Shown here: positions 1-5,685 of the stretch, piece by piece
Layout: the number at the start of each line of letters is the position of its first letter
Numbering within the stretch: position 1 is the first letter of the stretch
NCBI GenBank assembly: GCA_009699025.1
Contig: WLOZ01000035.1
Span: forward strand, 1-10,545
DNA from: Actinomycetota bacterium
Lineage (GTDB): Bacteria > Actinomycetota > Actinomycetes > S36-B12 > CAIYMF01
Direction: 5' to 3'
Length of the DNA: 10,545 bases
Program-made: the position numbers and the translations under genes
The notes under the pieces: model-generated
Database searches by the model: none
The model's input: only the letters and a program-made list of their open reading frames with translations
Told to the model about the DNA's origin: nothing

Positions 1-147
1 ACCGTGTGGATCAACTGCTTCTTCATCCGCGACCTGCGGGCTCCCTTCGGCGGCGTCGGCGACTCTGGCGTGGGGCGCGAGGGCGGTGACTTCAGCCGCG
101 AGTTCTGCACCGAGCCCAAGGCTGTGGTCATGCAGATCACGCAGTAG
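1..147 (+). CDS. Aldehyde dehydrogenase, C-terminal end (partial)
   Basis: Reading frame 1 is open from the first base to a TAG at 145-147 and gives 48 residues, the C-terminus of an NAD(P)-dependent aldehyde dehydrogenase. The segment RAPFGGVGDSGVGREGG (residues 23-39 of the visible part) is the family's C-terminal signature, in which a PFGG turn is followed by SGxGREGG near the active site and oligomer interface. The tail after it (EPKAVVMQI) resembles dehydrogenases that oxidise the semialdehydes made by aromatic ring cleavage, such as the HpaE and DmpC types, but this subfamily assignment rests only on the tail and is an inference. The start, the catalytic Cys and the cofactor site lie outside the window. 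The next gene converges on it from the minus strand, 62 bases away. Confidence 0.85.
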   Translation, partial: TVWINCFFIRDLRAPFGGVGDSGVGREGGDFSREFCTEPKAVVMQITQ

Positions 148-199
148 TCAGCTGACTCAGCAAATCGGGGACAAGCTTCTGGGGCTAGGCGCGTCTCAC

Positions 200-225
200 G
201 CAGACGTCGTCACGGCAACGTCTGC
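200..225. terminator. Hairpin between convergent genes
   Basis: GCAGACGT (200-207) and ACGTCTGC (218-225) form a perfect 8-bp inverted repeat around a 10-base loop. The loop holds the first base of the Fic stop codon region (210-212). It lies between the plus-strand aldehyde dehydrogenase and the minus-strand Fic gene, where a bidirectional terminator would be expected. No clear U-tract follows on either strand, so the terminator role is an inference. Confidence 0.3.
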
Positions 226-1487
226 CTCGCCGGAACAGGGCGCATGAGTTGACCTTCACGCGTGTCGCCGCCCACTGTGGCCAGTGAGCGCTCGTAGTGA
301 GTCAAGAGCGCGAACACCGCCCCCGCCTCGAAGAGTCGATTGCGGGCCGCGCTGCCCGTTGTCGAGAGCACCCCCGCCTCAACCAGGCGCGAAACAGCAT
401 TGTTGGCAGCCTGGAAGCTCACGCCTGTGAGGGCCGCCAGGTCGTCTACGGTGACCACCGGGTTGGTGAGCAGCACCGTGAGGGCACGCTCTGCGGCACT
501 GCCTCGACGCGATGTAACAGCCTCTCTCCATCGCCCTTCCAGCGCGGCGAGGTCGTCGCCGAGTCTCCCGGCGTCAGCGACGGCTCGGCGAGTGGCGGTG
601 ATGAACACCCCCAGCCACGTTGACAGGGCATCACGGGCTGCTGGCGTGCCCGGTTCACCGACGTGACGAAACGCAGTCAGCCCGTCGATGTAGCCACCAC
701 TGTTCGTCGCCAGGGCCAGACTCACAGGTGGCACGAAGGAGGTAGCCGCTCGGCGTCGTCGCAGGACGACGTGGATGAGTGCTCGGCCGGTGCGCCCGTT
801 GCCATCGGCAAAGGGATGGATCGTCTCGAACTGGGCATGCACAAGGCCGGCCTGGGCAACGGCTGGCATGTCGTCGCGATTGATGAAGTCGCACAGGTCG
901 TCGAGAAGTGAAGTGACCAGATGAGGCGGCGGCGGCACGAAGGCTGCACCACAGGGGTTGACATCGTTTCCCCCGATCCAGTTCTGCCGCGTTCGAACAA
1001 CTCCCCCCATCTCTGGTGTGGGCGACTGGTCCATCAGCGCTCGGTGCAGGGCCCGCATATGATCCGCGTTCACCGACTTCACCTGCGCGATGTCGTCGAC
1101 GGCCATGCGCATCGCCGCGATGTTGCCCAGAACTGAGTCGGCAGTCTCGTCGCGAGGAGCCTTGCCATGGGCGATCATCGCCTCATGCCGGGCAAGACGG
1201 CGTGACCCGATAGTGAGCCCCTCAATCTTCGACGATGCGACCGCCTCGGCCCGGAGCAGGAATCGCGCAAGCTGCTCAAGGTCACCCCGGTGAGTCACGC
1301 GTGCGTCAAAGGACGCGAGCGCGACTTCAGCGTCGACGAGATCAGCGGCGAGCTCGGAATCGAGATCGAGGTTCGCAGCGGCGAGGTCGTCGGGGACATA
1401 GGCCTGATAACGGCATGGTCGACGGTTCCTTCGAGGGCCGTGGACGTCATGCGTCCCTTCCCACAGAGTGTCGATCAGCCGGGCCAT
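210..1487 (-). CDS. Fic-domain AMP-transferase (class II, self-inhibited) with C-terminal winged helix
   Basis: This 425-residue protein has the Fic core motif HPFADGNGRTGR at residues 224-235, which holds the catalytic His224, the metal-binding Asp228 and the phosphate-binding Gly/Asn/Arg residues. Fic enzymes usually transfer AMP from ATP to a hydroxyl group of a target protein. The inhibitory motif [S/T]xxxE[G/N] is present as SSKIEG (85-90), upstream of the core, which places it in the self-inhibited class II. An N-terminal YxAYVPDDL segment (about 28-35) resembles the Fic_N region. Residues about 331-385 read as a winged helix-turn-helix (VTVDDLAALTGVSFQAANNAVSRLVEAGVL), common in long actinobacterial Fic proteins. 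The ATG at 1487 is chosen because AGGAG lies 8-9 bases upstream. A TTG at 1514 is in frame but falls inside the upstream inverted repeat and has no ribosome site. No antitoxin gene is adjacent. The target is unknown. Confidence 0.9.
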   Translation of the reverse strand: MARLIDTLWEGTHDVHGPRRNRRPCRYQAYVPDDLAAANLDLDSELAADLVDAEVALASFDARVTHRGDLEQLARFLLRAEAVASSKIEGLTIGSRRLARHEAMIAHGKAPRDETADSVLGNIAAMRMAVDDIAQVKSVNADHMRALHRALMDQSPTPEMGGVVRTRQNWIGGNDVNPCGAAFVPPPPHLVTSLLDDLCDFINRDDMPAVAQAGLVHAQFETIHPFADGNGRTGRALIHVVLRRRRAATSFVPPVSLALATNSGGYIDGLTAFRHVGEPGTPAARDALSTWLGVFITATRRAVADAGRLGDDLAALEGRWREAVTSRRGSAAERALTVLLTNPVVTVDDLAALTGVSFQAANNAVSRLVEAGVLSTTGSAARNRLFEAGAVFALLTHYERSLATVGGDTREGQLMRPVPARQTLP

Positions 1488-1501
1488 CCTTGAATCTCCT
1501 T

Positions 1502-1543
1502 GTCTCTTATTCAATGATAGTAACTTATTCTTGAATAAGAGAC
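1502..1543. promoter_or_regulatory. AT-rich inverted repeat upstream of the Fic gene, probable operator
   Basis: GTCTCTTATTCAA (1502-1514) and TTGAATAAGAGAC (1531-1543) are perfect 13-base inverted arms separated by 16 bases. The spacer contributes another CTTATTC (1524-1530) that pairs with GAATAAG (1533-1539), so three copies of the same heptamer lie within 34 bases. The stretch is much more AT-rich than its surroundings and lies 15-56 bases upstream of the Fic start. A TATCAT on the minus strand (1514-1519) could be a -10 box. The layout suits an operator bound by a dimeric regulator, perhaps the winged helix of the Fic protein itself. It also sits 13 bases past the stop of the upstream gene, so a hairpin terminator is the alternative reading. 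Confidence 0.6.
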
Positions 1544-1555
1544 TTCGGCAAGGCT

Positions 1556-2134
1556 TCAGCTGTCGGCCGGGACGCCCACCCGGAAGACGCGCATCTGCAG
1601 CGCCAGGGTGAAGTAAAACCCCACCAGCGTCAGCAGTTCGAACAGGGTCGCCTCGCCCAGAGCGTCCACCGCCGCGCGGTAGGCATCGTCGTCGAGGTCG
1701 CCACTGGTCACCAGCTGCTGAGTGATTTGCGCCACGGCCTGCTCGTGCTCGTCAACAAACACGTCGAGCCGGCCGCCGCGTAAGGCCTCGAGTTCGACCT
1801 CGGTGAGACCGACCTCGAGGCCGATCGCCTCGTGGGCGTATCGCATAAAGTCACCCCTCTGGTGGGCTGCGACGACGAGGATCGCAAGCTCACGCTCCCG
1901 ACCCGACAGCGACATTCCCCCGCCGACGGCCGAGCCAAGGGCCAGCAGCGCCGTGCCCAGGATCGGCTGCCGCAGGTACCCGTTGAAGGGACCCTCGAGC
2001 CCTCCCGCAGCGTCAACCACCTGGAAGGGCAAGGGTGCCTGCGCCAGGGGTCCGGTAATCGCCTCGTAGAGGGCGAGTTGCCCAGGTTCGAGGTCAGCGG
2101 CGGCGAGTTTACGCAGGCGTGGCGCGTCTGTCAT
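1556..2134 (-). CDS. Carboxymuconolactone decarboxylase-like (AhpD-fold) protein
   Basis: The 192-residue product looks like an all-helical CMD/AhpD-fold protein. The recognisable core is LSGRERELAILVVAAHQRGDFMRYAHEAIGLEVGLTE (about residues 76-112), in which a Glu, a helix and a conserved His101 are placed as in this family. The redox CxxC of AhpD is absent, so a peroxidase-reductase role like that of AhpD is unlikely and the protein belongs to the cysteine-free branch related to 4-carboxymuconolactone decarboxylase. The chosen ATG at 2134 has GAGGG about 8 bases upstream, whereas earlier in-frame starts reaching 2224 have no such site and would add an unrelated N-terminus. The substrate is unknown. 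With the semialdehyde dehydrogenase tail at the window start it hints at aromatic catabolism nearby, but that is a weak inference. Confidence 0.8.
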   Translation of the reverse strand: MTDAPRLRKLAAADLEPGQLALYEAITGPLAQAPLPFQVVDAAGGLEGPFNGYLRQPILGTALLALGSAVGGGMSLSGRERELAILVVAAHQRGDFMRYAHEAIGLEVGLTEVELEALRGGRLDVFVDEHEQAVAQITQQLVTSGDLDDDAYRAAVDALGEATLFELLTLVGFYFTLALQMRVFRVGVPADS

Positions 2135-2229
2135 TAAGTCATCCCTCAGTGAGCCGAAAGACACAGCGAGCATCCACGGACGGCTGTGCGTGTTGGTGCA
2201 GCGTAGCGGCCACGCTCCCTCCACTAGTT

Positions 2230-2294
2230 CCGCTCATCCATGCGAAAGCGTCACAACCGGTGGGGTGGTGTGACGCTTTCGTATGGATGAGCGG
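2230..2294. repeat. Palindromic repeat copy 1 (26-bp stem), likely 3' hairpin of the kinase operon
   Basis: Positions 2230-2255 and 2269-2294 form a 26-bp inverted repeat broken only by one G-T pair (2242/2282-2283 region), with a 13-base loop. The central arm is CGAAAGCGTCACA against TGTGACGCTTTCG. It starts 25 bases beyond the stop codon of the minus-strand kinase gene, so it could end transcription of that operon, but it lacks a U-tract. The same arm, loop (ACAACCGGTG) and right flank (GGATGAGCGGGGATGGT) recur at 5426-5487, and the arms recur at 5035-5088. The shared flank outside the stem suggests a dispersed repeat element and not merely a terminator. Confidence 0.75.
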
Positions 2295-2318
2295 GGATGG
2301 TCTGAAGGGCGCGAACAC

Positions 2319-3575
2319 TCACCACCCTCGCTGCAGCACTCCGAGCGGTACGTAGCGCCAGCGAGGGAGAAAGGTTGCCGCGTACACAGCCTCGTGCAGC
2401 GGCGACAGCGACTCGAATGCCGCGAGCAGCTCGTCGTCGATCAGAGTTGCCTCTCCCGCCGAAAGGTAGGCGTCGCGGGCCGTCTGTCGAGCGCCGGTCG
2501 ACCATTCCAGCGCAGCATTGAGCGCAGGCTCATCGTCGGCTTCCCGGCAGCGACGAGCGACCACGTGCGCCACATGGTCGAGCGACCGCAGCAGGCACGC
2601 GAGGTCGAAGGCCGCCGGACCAGGGTCTCCTCGATGGCCTGGGGGCAGTAGCGGGTTGCCATCGAAGTCAGCGATCGCGATTCCGTCGCGCCACCGCAAC
2701 AGCTGACCTGCATGCAGGTCGCCGTGAACGGGAAGGACCACCACGTCTTGGGCCCTCTCGACGGATACCAGTGCATCGGCGAACCGGGGCGTCCACGGCT
2801 CGAGCGCCGAGCGCATTTCCTCGTCAAGGTGGGGAACACGCGCGAGCAGTGCACGGTAGTGATCGACGATCACCCCCAGAGTGGGCGCGGTTTCGACCGG
2901 CGAGTTGATGACCTCGCTGGACCTGGCGCAGGCCCGATGAAAGCGGCCGACGAGTTGGCCCACCTCTGATGGCCAGTCGGGGGCGGTGGCCCCTGAACTC
3001 ACATGCGCCAGGAGATCCGACACCATCCACTCCCAGCCGTCGACGGCGTCGGGGAGGAACTGCGTGACCGACGCGATGAGTCGTCCGTCCCACGTCACGG
3101 TCGCGATGGCCGCCGGAGTCTCGACGAAGCCGACCGCGGCCAGGTGCGCCGCGAGACGTGGACCCGCCAGGTGATCGGCCTCGGCGAGGAGCTGCCACTT
3201 GACCGCGAGCAGATCATCGACCACCACCAGCTCGTTCGACATGTCGGCCGACAGGCCGCGTTCGGTAGAGGAATCGAGGTCGGGCACCGAGGCGTGGCGC
3301 TCGACCGTGAACGGCGACGGTGCCGAGAAAATGGTCACGCTCAGCCCGTCGCCCGGTATCGCACGGCGCCACACGCCATCGTCACGCACCACCGGAACCA
3401 CCAGCTCGCGACCGTCAGTGAGGCGAGCGAGCGCCACCGCGCGGTGGGTGTCGACGACGGCGACCTCGTCGACGGCTTCGACCCCGAGCGGACCCGCCTC
3501 GGGCCGACGACGCTGGGGCGGAAGCAGCCTCTGGCCGTCAGCGGCCATGAGGTCTCGACGAATATCGGCCAGCAC
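2319..3575 (-). CDS. Maltokinase/glucosamine-kinase-like phosphotransferase
   Basis: The 418-residue protein belongs to the aminoglycoside-phosphotransferase/maltokinase fold. The catalytic loop is HGDLHAGQLLRW (284-295) with base Asp286, and the metal-binding loop IADFDG follows (301-306). The first 120 residues form a separate cap-like region (LLPPQRRRPEAG, then VAVVDTHRAVALARL and VVPVVRDDGVWRRAI), as in actinobacterial maltokinases and the related glucosamine kinases. Its coupling to an SIS sugar-phosphate isomerase-like gene favours an amino-sugar substrate over maltose, which is an inference. The GTG at 3575 is taken as start: it lies 5 bases after the SIS stop, so translation is probably coupled. 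An upstream extension to 3758 would run inside the SIS gene in another frame and reads as low-complexity shadow sequence. An alternative ATG is at 3548. Confidence 0.8.
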   Translation of the reverse strand: MLADIRRDLMAADGQRLLPPQRRRPEAGPLGVEAVDEVAVVDTHRAVALARLTDGRELVVPVVRDDGVWRRAIPGDGLSVTIFSAPSPFTVERHASVPDLDSSTERGLSADMSNELVVVDDLLAVKWQLLAEADHLAGPRLAAHLAAVGFVETPAAIATVTWDGRLIASVTQFLPDAVDGWEWMVSDLLAHVSSGATAPDWPSEVGQLVGRFHRACARSSEVINSPVETAPTLGVIVDHYRALLARVPHLDEEMRSALEPWTPRFADALVSVERAQDVVVLPVHGDLHAGQLLRWRDGIAIADFDGNPLLPPGHRGDPGPAAFDLACLLRSLDHVAHVVARRCREADDEPALNAALEWSTGARQTARDAYLSAGEATLIDDELLAAFESLSPLHEAVYAATFLPRWRYVPLGVLQRGW

Positions 3576-3580
3576 GTCGG

Positions 3581-4534
3581 TTAGTCCACGACGATCGGAT
3601 TGCGAACCCACCAGCGATGCGCGAGCAGTTCGCCCACGAGGGGTTCGACGAGCATCGCCGCCAACGGATGCAGGTCGAGCGAGACGTGCACCTCGCTCGG
3701 CAACCCCACTGGCCCGGGCCCAACCGACACCACGGTGGAGCCACGGCGGCGTAGCCATTCAACAGCGGGGCCGTCCCAGTGCGACCCAGTGAACATCACC
3801 GCGCGGTAGTCAGTCGATGCGGTGAGGTACACGTCGACGTGGCTCCAGTCGCCCGTCTCGCAGCCGACGGCGGGCTGGCGCGGACCCTCACGAATCATCA
3901 GCGCCGACTGCAGCGCAGAGCCGATCCGGCTTGCCGGCGCGATCCAGAAGGTGGCAGGGCCGTCGCGCAGCGCGTCGTCGACTTCATCGAGCCACGAGCG
4001 CTCGCGCAACAACAAGTCGGAGGCCTCGGCTGCCTGCTCGCAGTGGTCGGCGATCTCGTTGCAGGGCCGACCGAGCGCAAGTAGCAGCGCCAGCGTGTGC
4101 CGGTAGGTGCGACACGCCACGCCACCCACCTCGACGCCGGCCTCCATCAACACCGTCATGCCACAGTCCGCCGCGAGCATTGACTCTGGCACGTTCGTAA
4201 GCGCGACGGTGCCGGTCGTATCCGCCAGCCGAGATCGACGGTGCAACGTCTCCACCGATCCACCAGTGGCCGAGACCAGCACGGCCGTGGTGTCGGCGCC
4301 TCCGACCATGCCCGGTTCGAGCGAGGCGATTTCCTCAACCACCGACAGGCCGCTGTCTCGCAACCATCCGGCCGCGGTGCGCGCTGCATACGCAGACGAG
4401 CCCATGCCGGTCAGCAGGAGGTGTGGACTATCGCGCACTGCCACCCACGGGTCGGTGCGCCACAACCGCCGCGACAGCAGTCGCAGATGATCAGGAATCA
4501 GCTCGAGATCGGCAAGGAAGCCTGCGGCGTCCAC
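3581..4534 (-). CDS. SIS-domain sugar isomerase-like protein
   Basis: The 317-residue product resembles the tandem SIS (sugar isomerase) half of glucosamine-6-phosphate synthase. The first SIS domain shows LLLTGMGSSAYAARTAAGWL (40-59), the helix-capping loop that binds the sugar phosphate. SATGGS (88-93) replaces the usual S-Q-S-G-x-S loop. A second SIS-like segment (about 185-300) contains YRAVMFTGSHWDGPAVEWL. There is no glutaminase domain, so it would act on preformed amino-sugar phosphates or simply bind them. The GTG start at 4534 shares its first base with the TAG of the upstream 35-residue ORF and has no ribosome site of its own, which fits translational coupling. The kinase gene follows 5 bases after its stop. 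The pair probably handles glucosamine or a related sugar. Confidence 0.8.
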   Translation of the reverse strand: MDAAGFLADLELIPDHLRLLSRRLWRTDPWVAVRDSPHLLLTGMGSSAYAARTAAGWLRDSGLSVVEEIASLEPGMVGGADTTAVLVSATGGSVETLHRRSRLADTTGTVALTNVPESMLAADCGMTVLMEAGVEVGGVACRTYRHTLALLLALGRPCNEIADHCEQAAEASDLLLRERSWLDEVDDALRDGPATFWIAPASRIGSALQSALMIREGPRQPAVGCETGDWSHVDVYLTASTDYRAVMFTGSHWDGPAVEWLRRRGSTVVSVGPGPVGLPSEVHVSLDLHPLAAMLVEPLVGELLAHRWWVRNPIVVD

Positions 4535-4641
4535 TACCGCGACATCCTGATGCCCAGCGCCTCGATGATCTCGGCCTCGAGGCGCACACCGCTCTCGGCC
4601 CGAATCTCCGCTGAAACGCTGACGAGTTGACTATCCGACAC
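4534..4641 (-). CDS. Small coupled ORF (35 residues) leading the SIS-kinase operon
   Basis: A GTG at 4641 begins a 35-codon frame ending in TAG at 4534-4536. A full GGAGG (4649-4653 on the minus strand) stands 7 bases upstream, the best ribosome site in the window. The final base of the TAG is the first base of the GTG of the SIS gene, so ribosomes ending here could restart on the isomerase. The peptide is amphipathic and rich in Glu and Ala, with AEIRAESGVRLEAEIIEALG at residues 11-30 likely forming one helix. I do not recognise a family. It may be a real small protein, a leader that sets expression of the operon, or a small precursor-like peptide. Support comes from signals only, not from homology. 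Confidence 0.55.
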   Translation of the reverse strand: MSDSQLVSVSAEIRAESGVRLEAEIIEALGIRMSR

Positions 4642-4845
4642 GGTGAAACCTCCGGTGGGCTCGAGGTGATGAGGGGTCGCGCAGCCCGCGCGCACTCTCA
4701 GCCTGTCAGAGGCATCACATCATGCGGGCGTCACCGAACGTCGCACGTCGCGGCCGATTACTCGGTGGACGCAGCGCATGAGGTCGCAGCTCTCATGGGC
4801 CCCGCGTACTCACCTTTCCGAAATGTCGGCGACGTGAGGAGTCTG
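4642..4845. promoter_or_regulatory. Divergent intergenic region between SIS-kinase operon and peptide cluster
   Basis: These 204 bases separate the minus-strand operon start from the first plus-strand precursor gene, so promoters for both directions should be here. I see ribosome sites at each end (GGAGG on the minus strand at 4649-4653 and GAGGAG on the plus strand at 4836-4841). I do not see a convincing -35/-10 pair or a clean operator palindrome on either strand. GTGATG near 4665 and CATCAC near 4711 form only a weak inverted pair. Confidence 0.4.
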
Positions 4846-5028
4846 ATGAACGAGGCGAGCGCAACAGGCGAGAGCGGAAAGGCGAAGGTTGCTTGGACCC
4901 CATTCCAGGTGCGCGACCTTAGCTCGGTTTCAGACGCGCAGTCGGGTTTCACTGTTCATCGCGGAGAGAGTGTCTGCTACCGCCCCACCTCATCGCTGAC
5001 GTCACTGTCGCGCAAACTTGTCGCCTGA
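4846..5028 (+). CDS. Lasso peptide precursor 1 (read-through variant)
   Basis: The 60-residue product aligns without gaps to precursors 2 and 3 over the shared leader/core positions: AW at 16-17, P19, V22, A31-Q32, G34, E41, Y45, P47 and S49. The predicted core starts GFTVHRGESVCYRPTS, with Gly34 and Glu41 placed for an 8-residue macrolactam. Where the other two genes have TAA or TAG after Ser49, this one has TCG (4993-4995), and translation runs on for 11 residues (ending SLSRKLVA). The core contains a Cys at core position 11. The ATG at 4846 is supported by GAGGAG at 4836-4841; a longer frame to 4627 has no similar leader. It may give a longer product or be a decaying copy, since it lacks the C-terminal Ser thought to be the kinase site. 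Confidence 0.7.
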   Translation: MNEASATGESGKAKVAWTPFQVRDLSSVSDAQSGFTVHRGESVCYRPTSSLTSLSRKLVA

Positions 5029-5034
5029 CTGCTG

Positions 5035-5088
5035 ATCCATACGAAAGCGTCACAACCCGGTGAGTCGGTGCGACGCTTTCGTATGGAT
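5035..5088. repeat. Palindromic repeat copy 2 (17-bp perfect stem)
   Basis: ATCCATACGAAAGCGTC (5035-5051) pairs perfectly with GACGCTTTCGTATGGAT (5072-5088) around a 20-base loop (ACAACCCGGTGAGTCGGTGC). It begins 6 bases after the stop of precursor 1 and stands between it and precursor 2. No U-tract follows. It may act as a terminator or attenuator between precursor genes, or be a mobile palindrome. Right after it comes GAGGGGAGCCCCGCGACGGG (5095-5114), also found behind copy 3. Confidence 0.8.
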
Positions 5089-5094
5089 TAGGAG

Positions 5095-5273
5095 GAGGGG
5101 AGCCCCGCGACGGGTAGGTCGCCGCGCGCTCAACCTCGAGGTGGGTGGTGTGGCACCGGGCGGTCGGGCGCCCTACCCGTATTTCGTCTTTATTCTCTCA
5201 AGCACCACCCAAGCGTCATGGCCCTCTGGTAATTTCTCAATTACGCCCCATCAAGCCACTGGCAGGAGCCCCC
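5095..5273 (+). promoter_or_regulatory. Leader region of precursor 2 within the duplicated cassette
   Basis: No coding frame here looks real. A 21-base identity with 5490-5510 opens the stretch. CGGGTAGG (5111-5118) and CCTACCCG (5172-5179) form an 8-bp inverted repeat with a long loop. The final part (ACGCCCCATCAAGCCACTGGCAGGA) is similar to the stretch before precursor 3. AGGAG at 5264-5268 is the ribosome site. CAAGCGTCA at about 5208 looks like a fragment of the palindromic repeat arm. No clear promoter boxes are seen. Confidence 0.4.
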
Positions 5274-5423
5274 ATGATTGATTCACGCCCAGCACCCGAA
5301 GCAGGCGCGAGCAAGGCCGCTTGGATACCGCTCGAGGTGCGCGCCCTCGGCGGAATCGCGGCCGCCCAGGGAGGGACACCGTATTCATCAGTCGAGAATG
5401 GGTTATACAGCCCCATCTCATAA
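5274..5423 (+). CDS. Lasso peptide precursor 2
   Basis: This 49-residue precursor has a leader ending in GGIAAAQG and a predicted 16-residue core GTPYSSVENGLYSPIS. The core Gly1 (residue 34) and Glu8 (residue 41) give the 8-residue isopeptide ring seen in many lasso peptides, leaving an 8-residue tail that ends in Ser. In the leader, Trp17 (position -17), Leu20 (-14), Val22 (-12) and Gly26 (-8) match the aromatic..L.L/V...G pattern bound by B1 recognition proteins in lasso systems. Leader identity to precursor 3 is high (DSR.APEAGA.KAAW.PLEVR). The residue at -2 is Gln, not the Thr usual in the family. ATG at 5274 has AGGAG 5 bases upstream. Whether the core is as drawn needs mass data; the lasso assignment is strengthened by the cyclase and PqqD genes downstream. 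Confidence 0.82.
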   Translation: MIDSRPAPEAGASKAAWIPLEVRALGGIAAAQGGTPYSSVENGLYSPIS

Positions 5424-5431
5424 TTGACCCC

Positions 5432-5464
5432 AAGCGTCACAACCGGTGAGTCGGTGCGACGCTT
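5432..5464. repeat. Palindromic repeat copy 3 (left arm truncated)
   Basis: AAGCGTC (5432-5438) and GACGCTT (5458-5464) leave a 7-bp stem with the loop ACAACCGGTGAGTCGGTGC, almost identical to copy 2. The outer left arm is missing, because the copy begins 8 bases after the stop of precursor 2, while the right side (TCGCAGGGATGAGCGGGGAT) continues like copy 1. All three copies keep the same loop orientation. Confidence 0.7.
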
Positions 5465-5685
5465 TCGCAGGGATGAGCGGGGATGGTGAGAGGGGAGCCC
5501 CGCGACGGGTGCGTCGCTGCGAACTCGGCGCCGCGATGCGACCCCACCGGAGGGACCGTTGCCCGCTCTTCGAACTCGGACTCGTGCTAACGTCGTTTTC
5601 GCAATTGATTGGCTGGTTCGACGAAAGAATCCGGCACGAGTACCGCCCTTCCTGAGAGCGCCCCACAACCCACGTGAGGAAATTC
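5465..5685 (+). promoter_or_regulatory. Leader region of precursor 3 within the duplicated cassette
   Basis: No coding frame looks real. The stretch opens with the right flank of the palindromic repeat and the 21-base identity with 5095-5115 (here 5490-5510). TGCTAACGT (about 5584-5592) has the form of an extended -10 box, but no good -35 is spaced from it, so the promoter call is weak. GAGGA at 5676-5680 is the ribosome site for precursor 3. Confidence 0.35.

Noticed and set aside
210..2134. Fic protein with the CMD-like gene as a toxin-antitoxin pair
   Set aside because: The neighbour is a CMD-fold protein and not an antitoxin, and the Fic protein carries its own inhibitory SSKIEG motif, so no separate antitoxin is needed.
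3575..3758. N-terminal extension of the kinase to 3758
   Set aside because: The extension lies wholly inside the SIS gene in another frame and reads as Arg/Ala-rich shadow sequence; the GTG just after the SIS stop gives the expected family N-terminus.
4627..4845. Longer version of precursor 1 beginning at 4627
   Set aside because: The extra 73 residues have no counterpart in the other precursors and overlap the minus-strand small ORF and its ribosome site; the ATG at 4846 has its own GAGGAG.
2230..5464. Repeats as a CRISPR array
   Set aside because: Only three copies with irregular spacing of 0.4 to 2.8 kb and large stems; no regular spacers and no cas genes.
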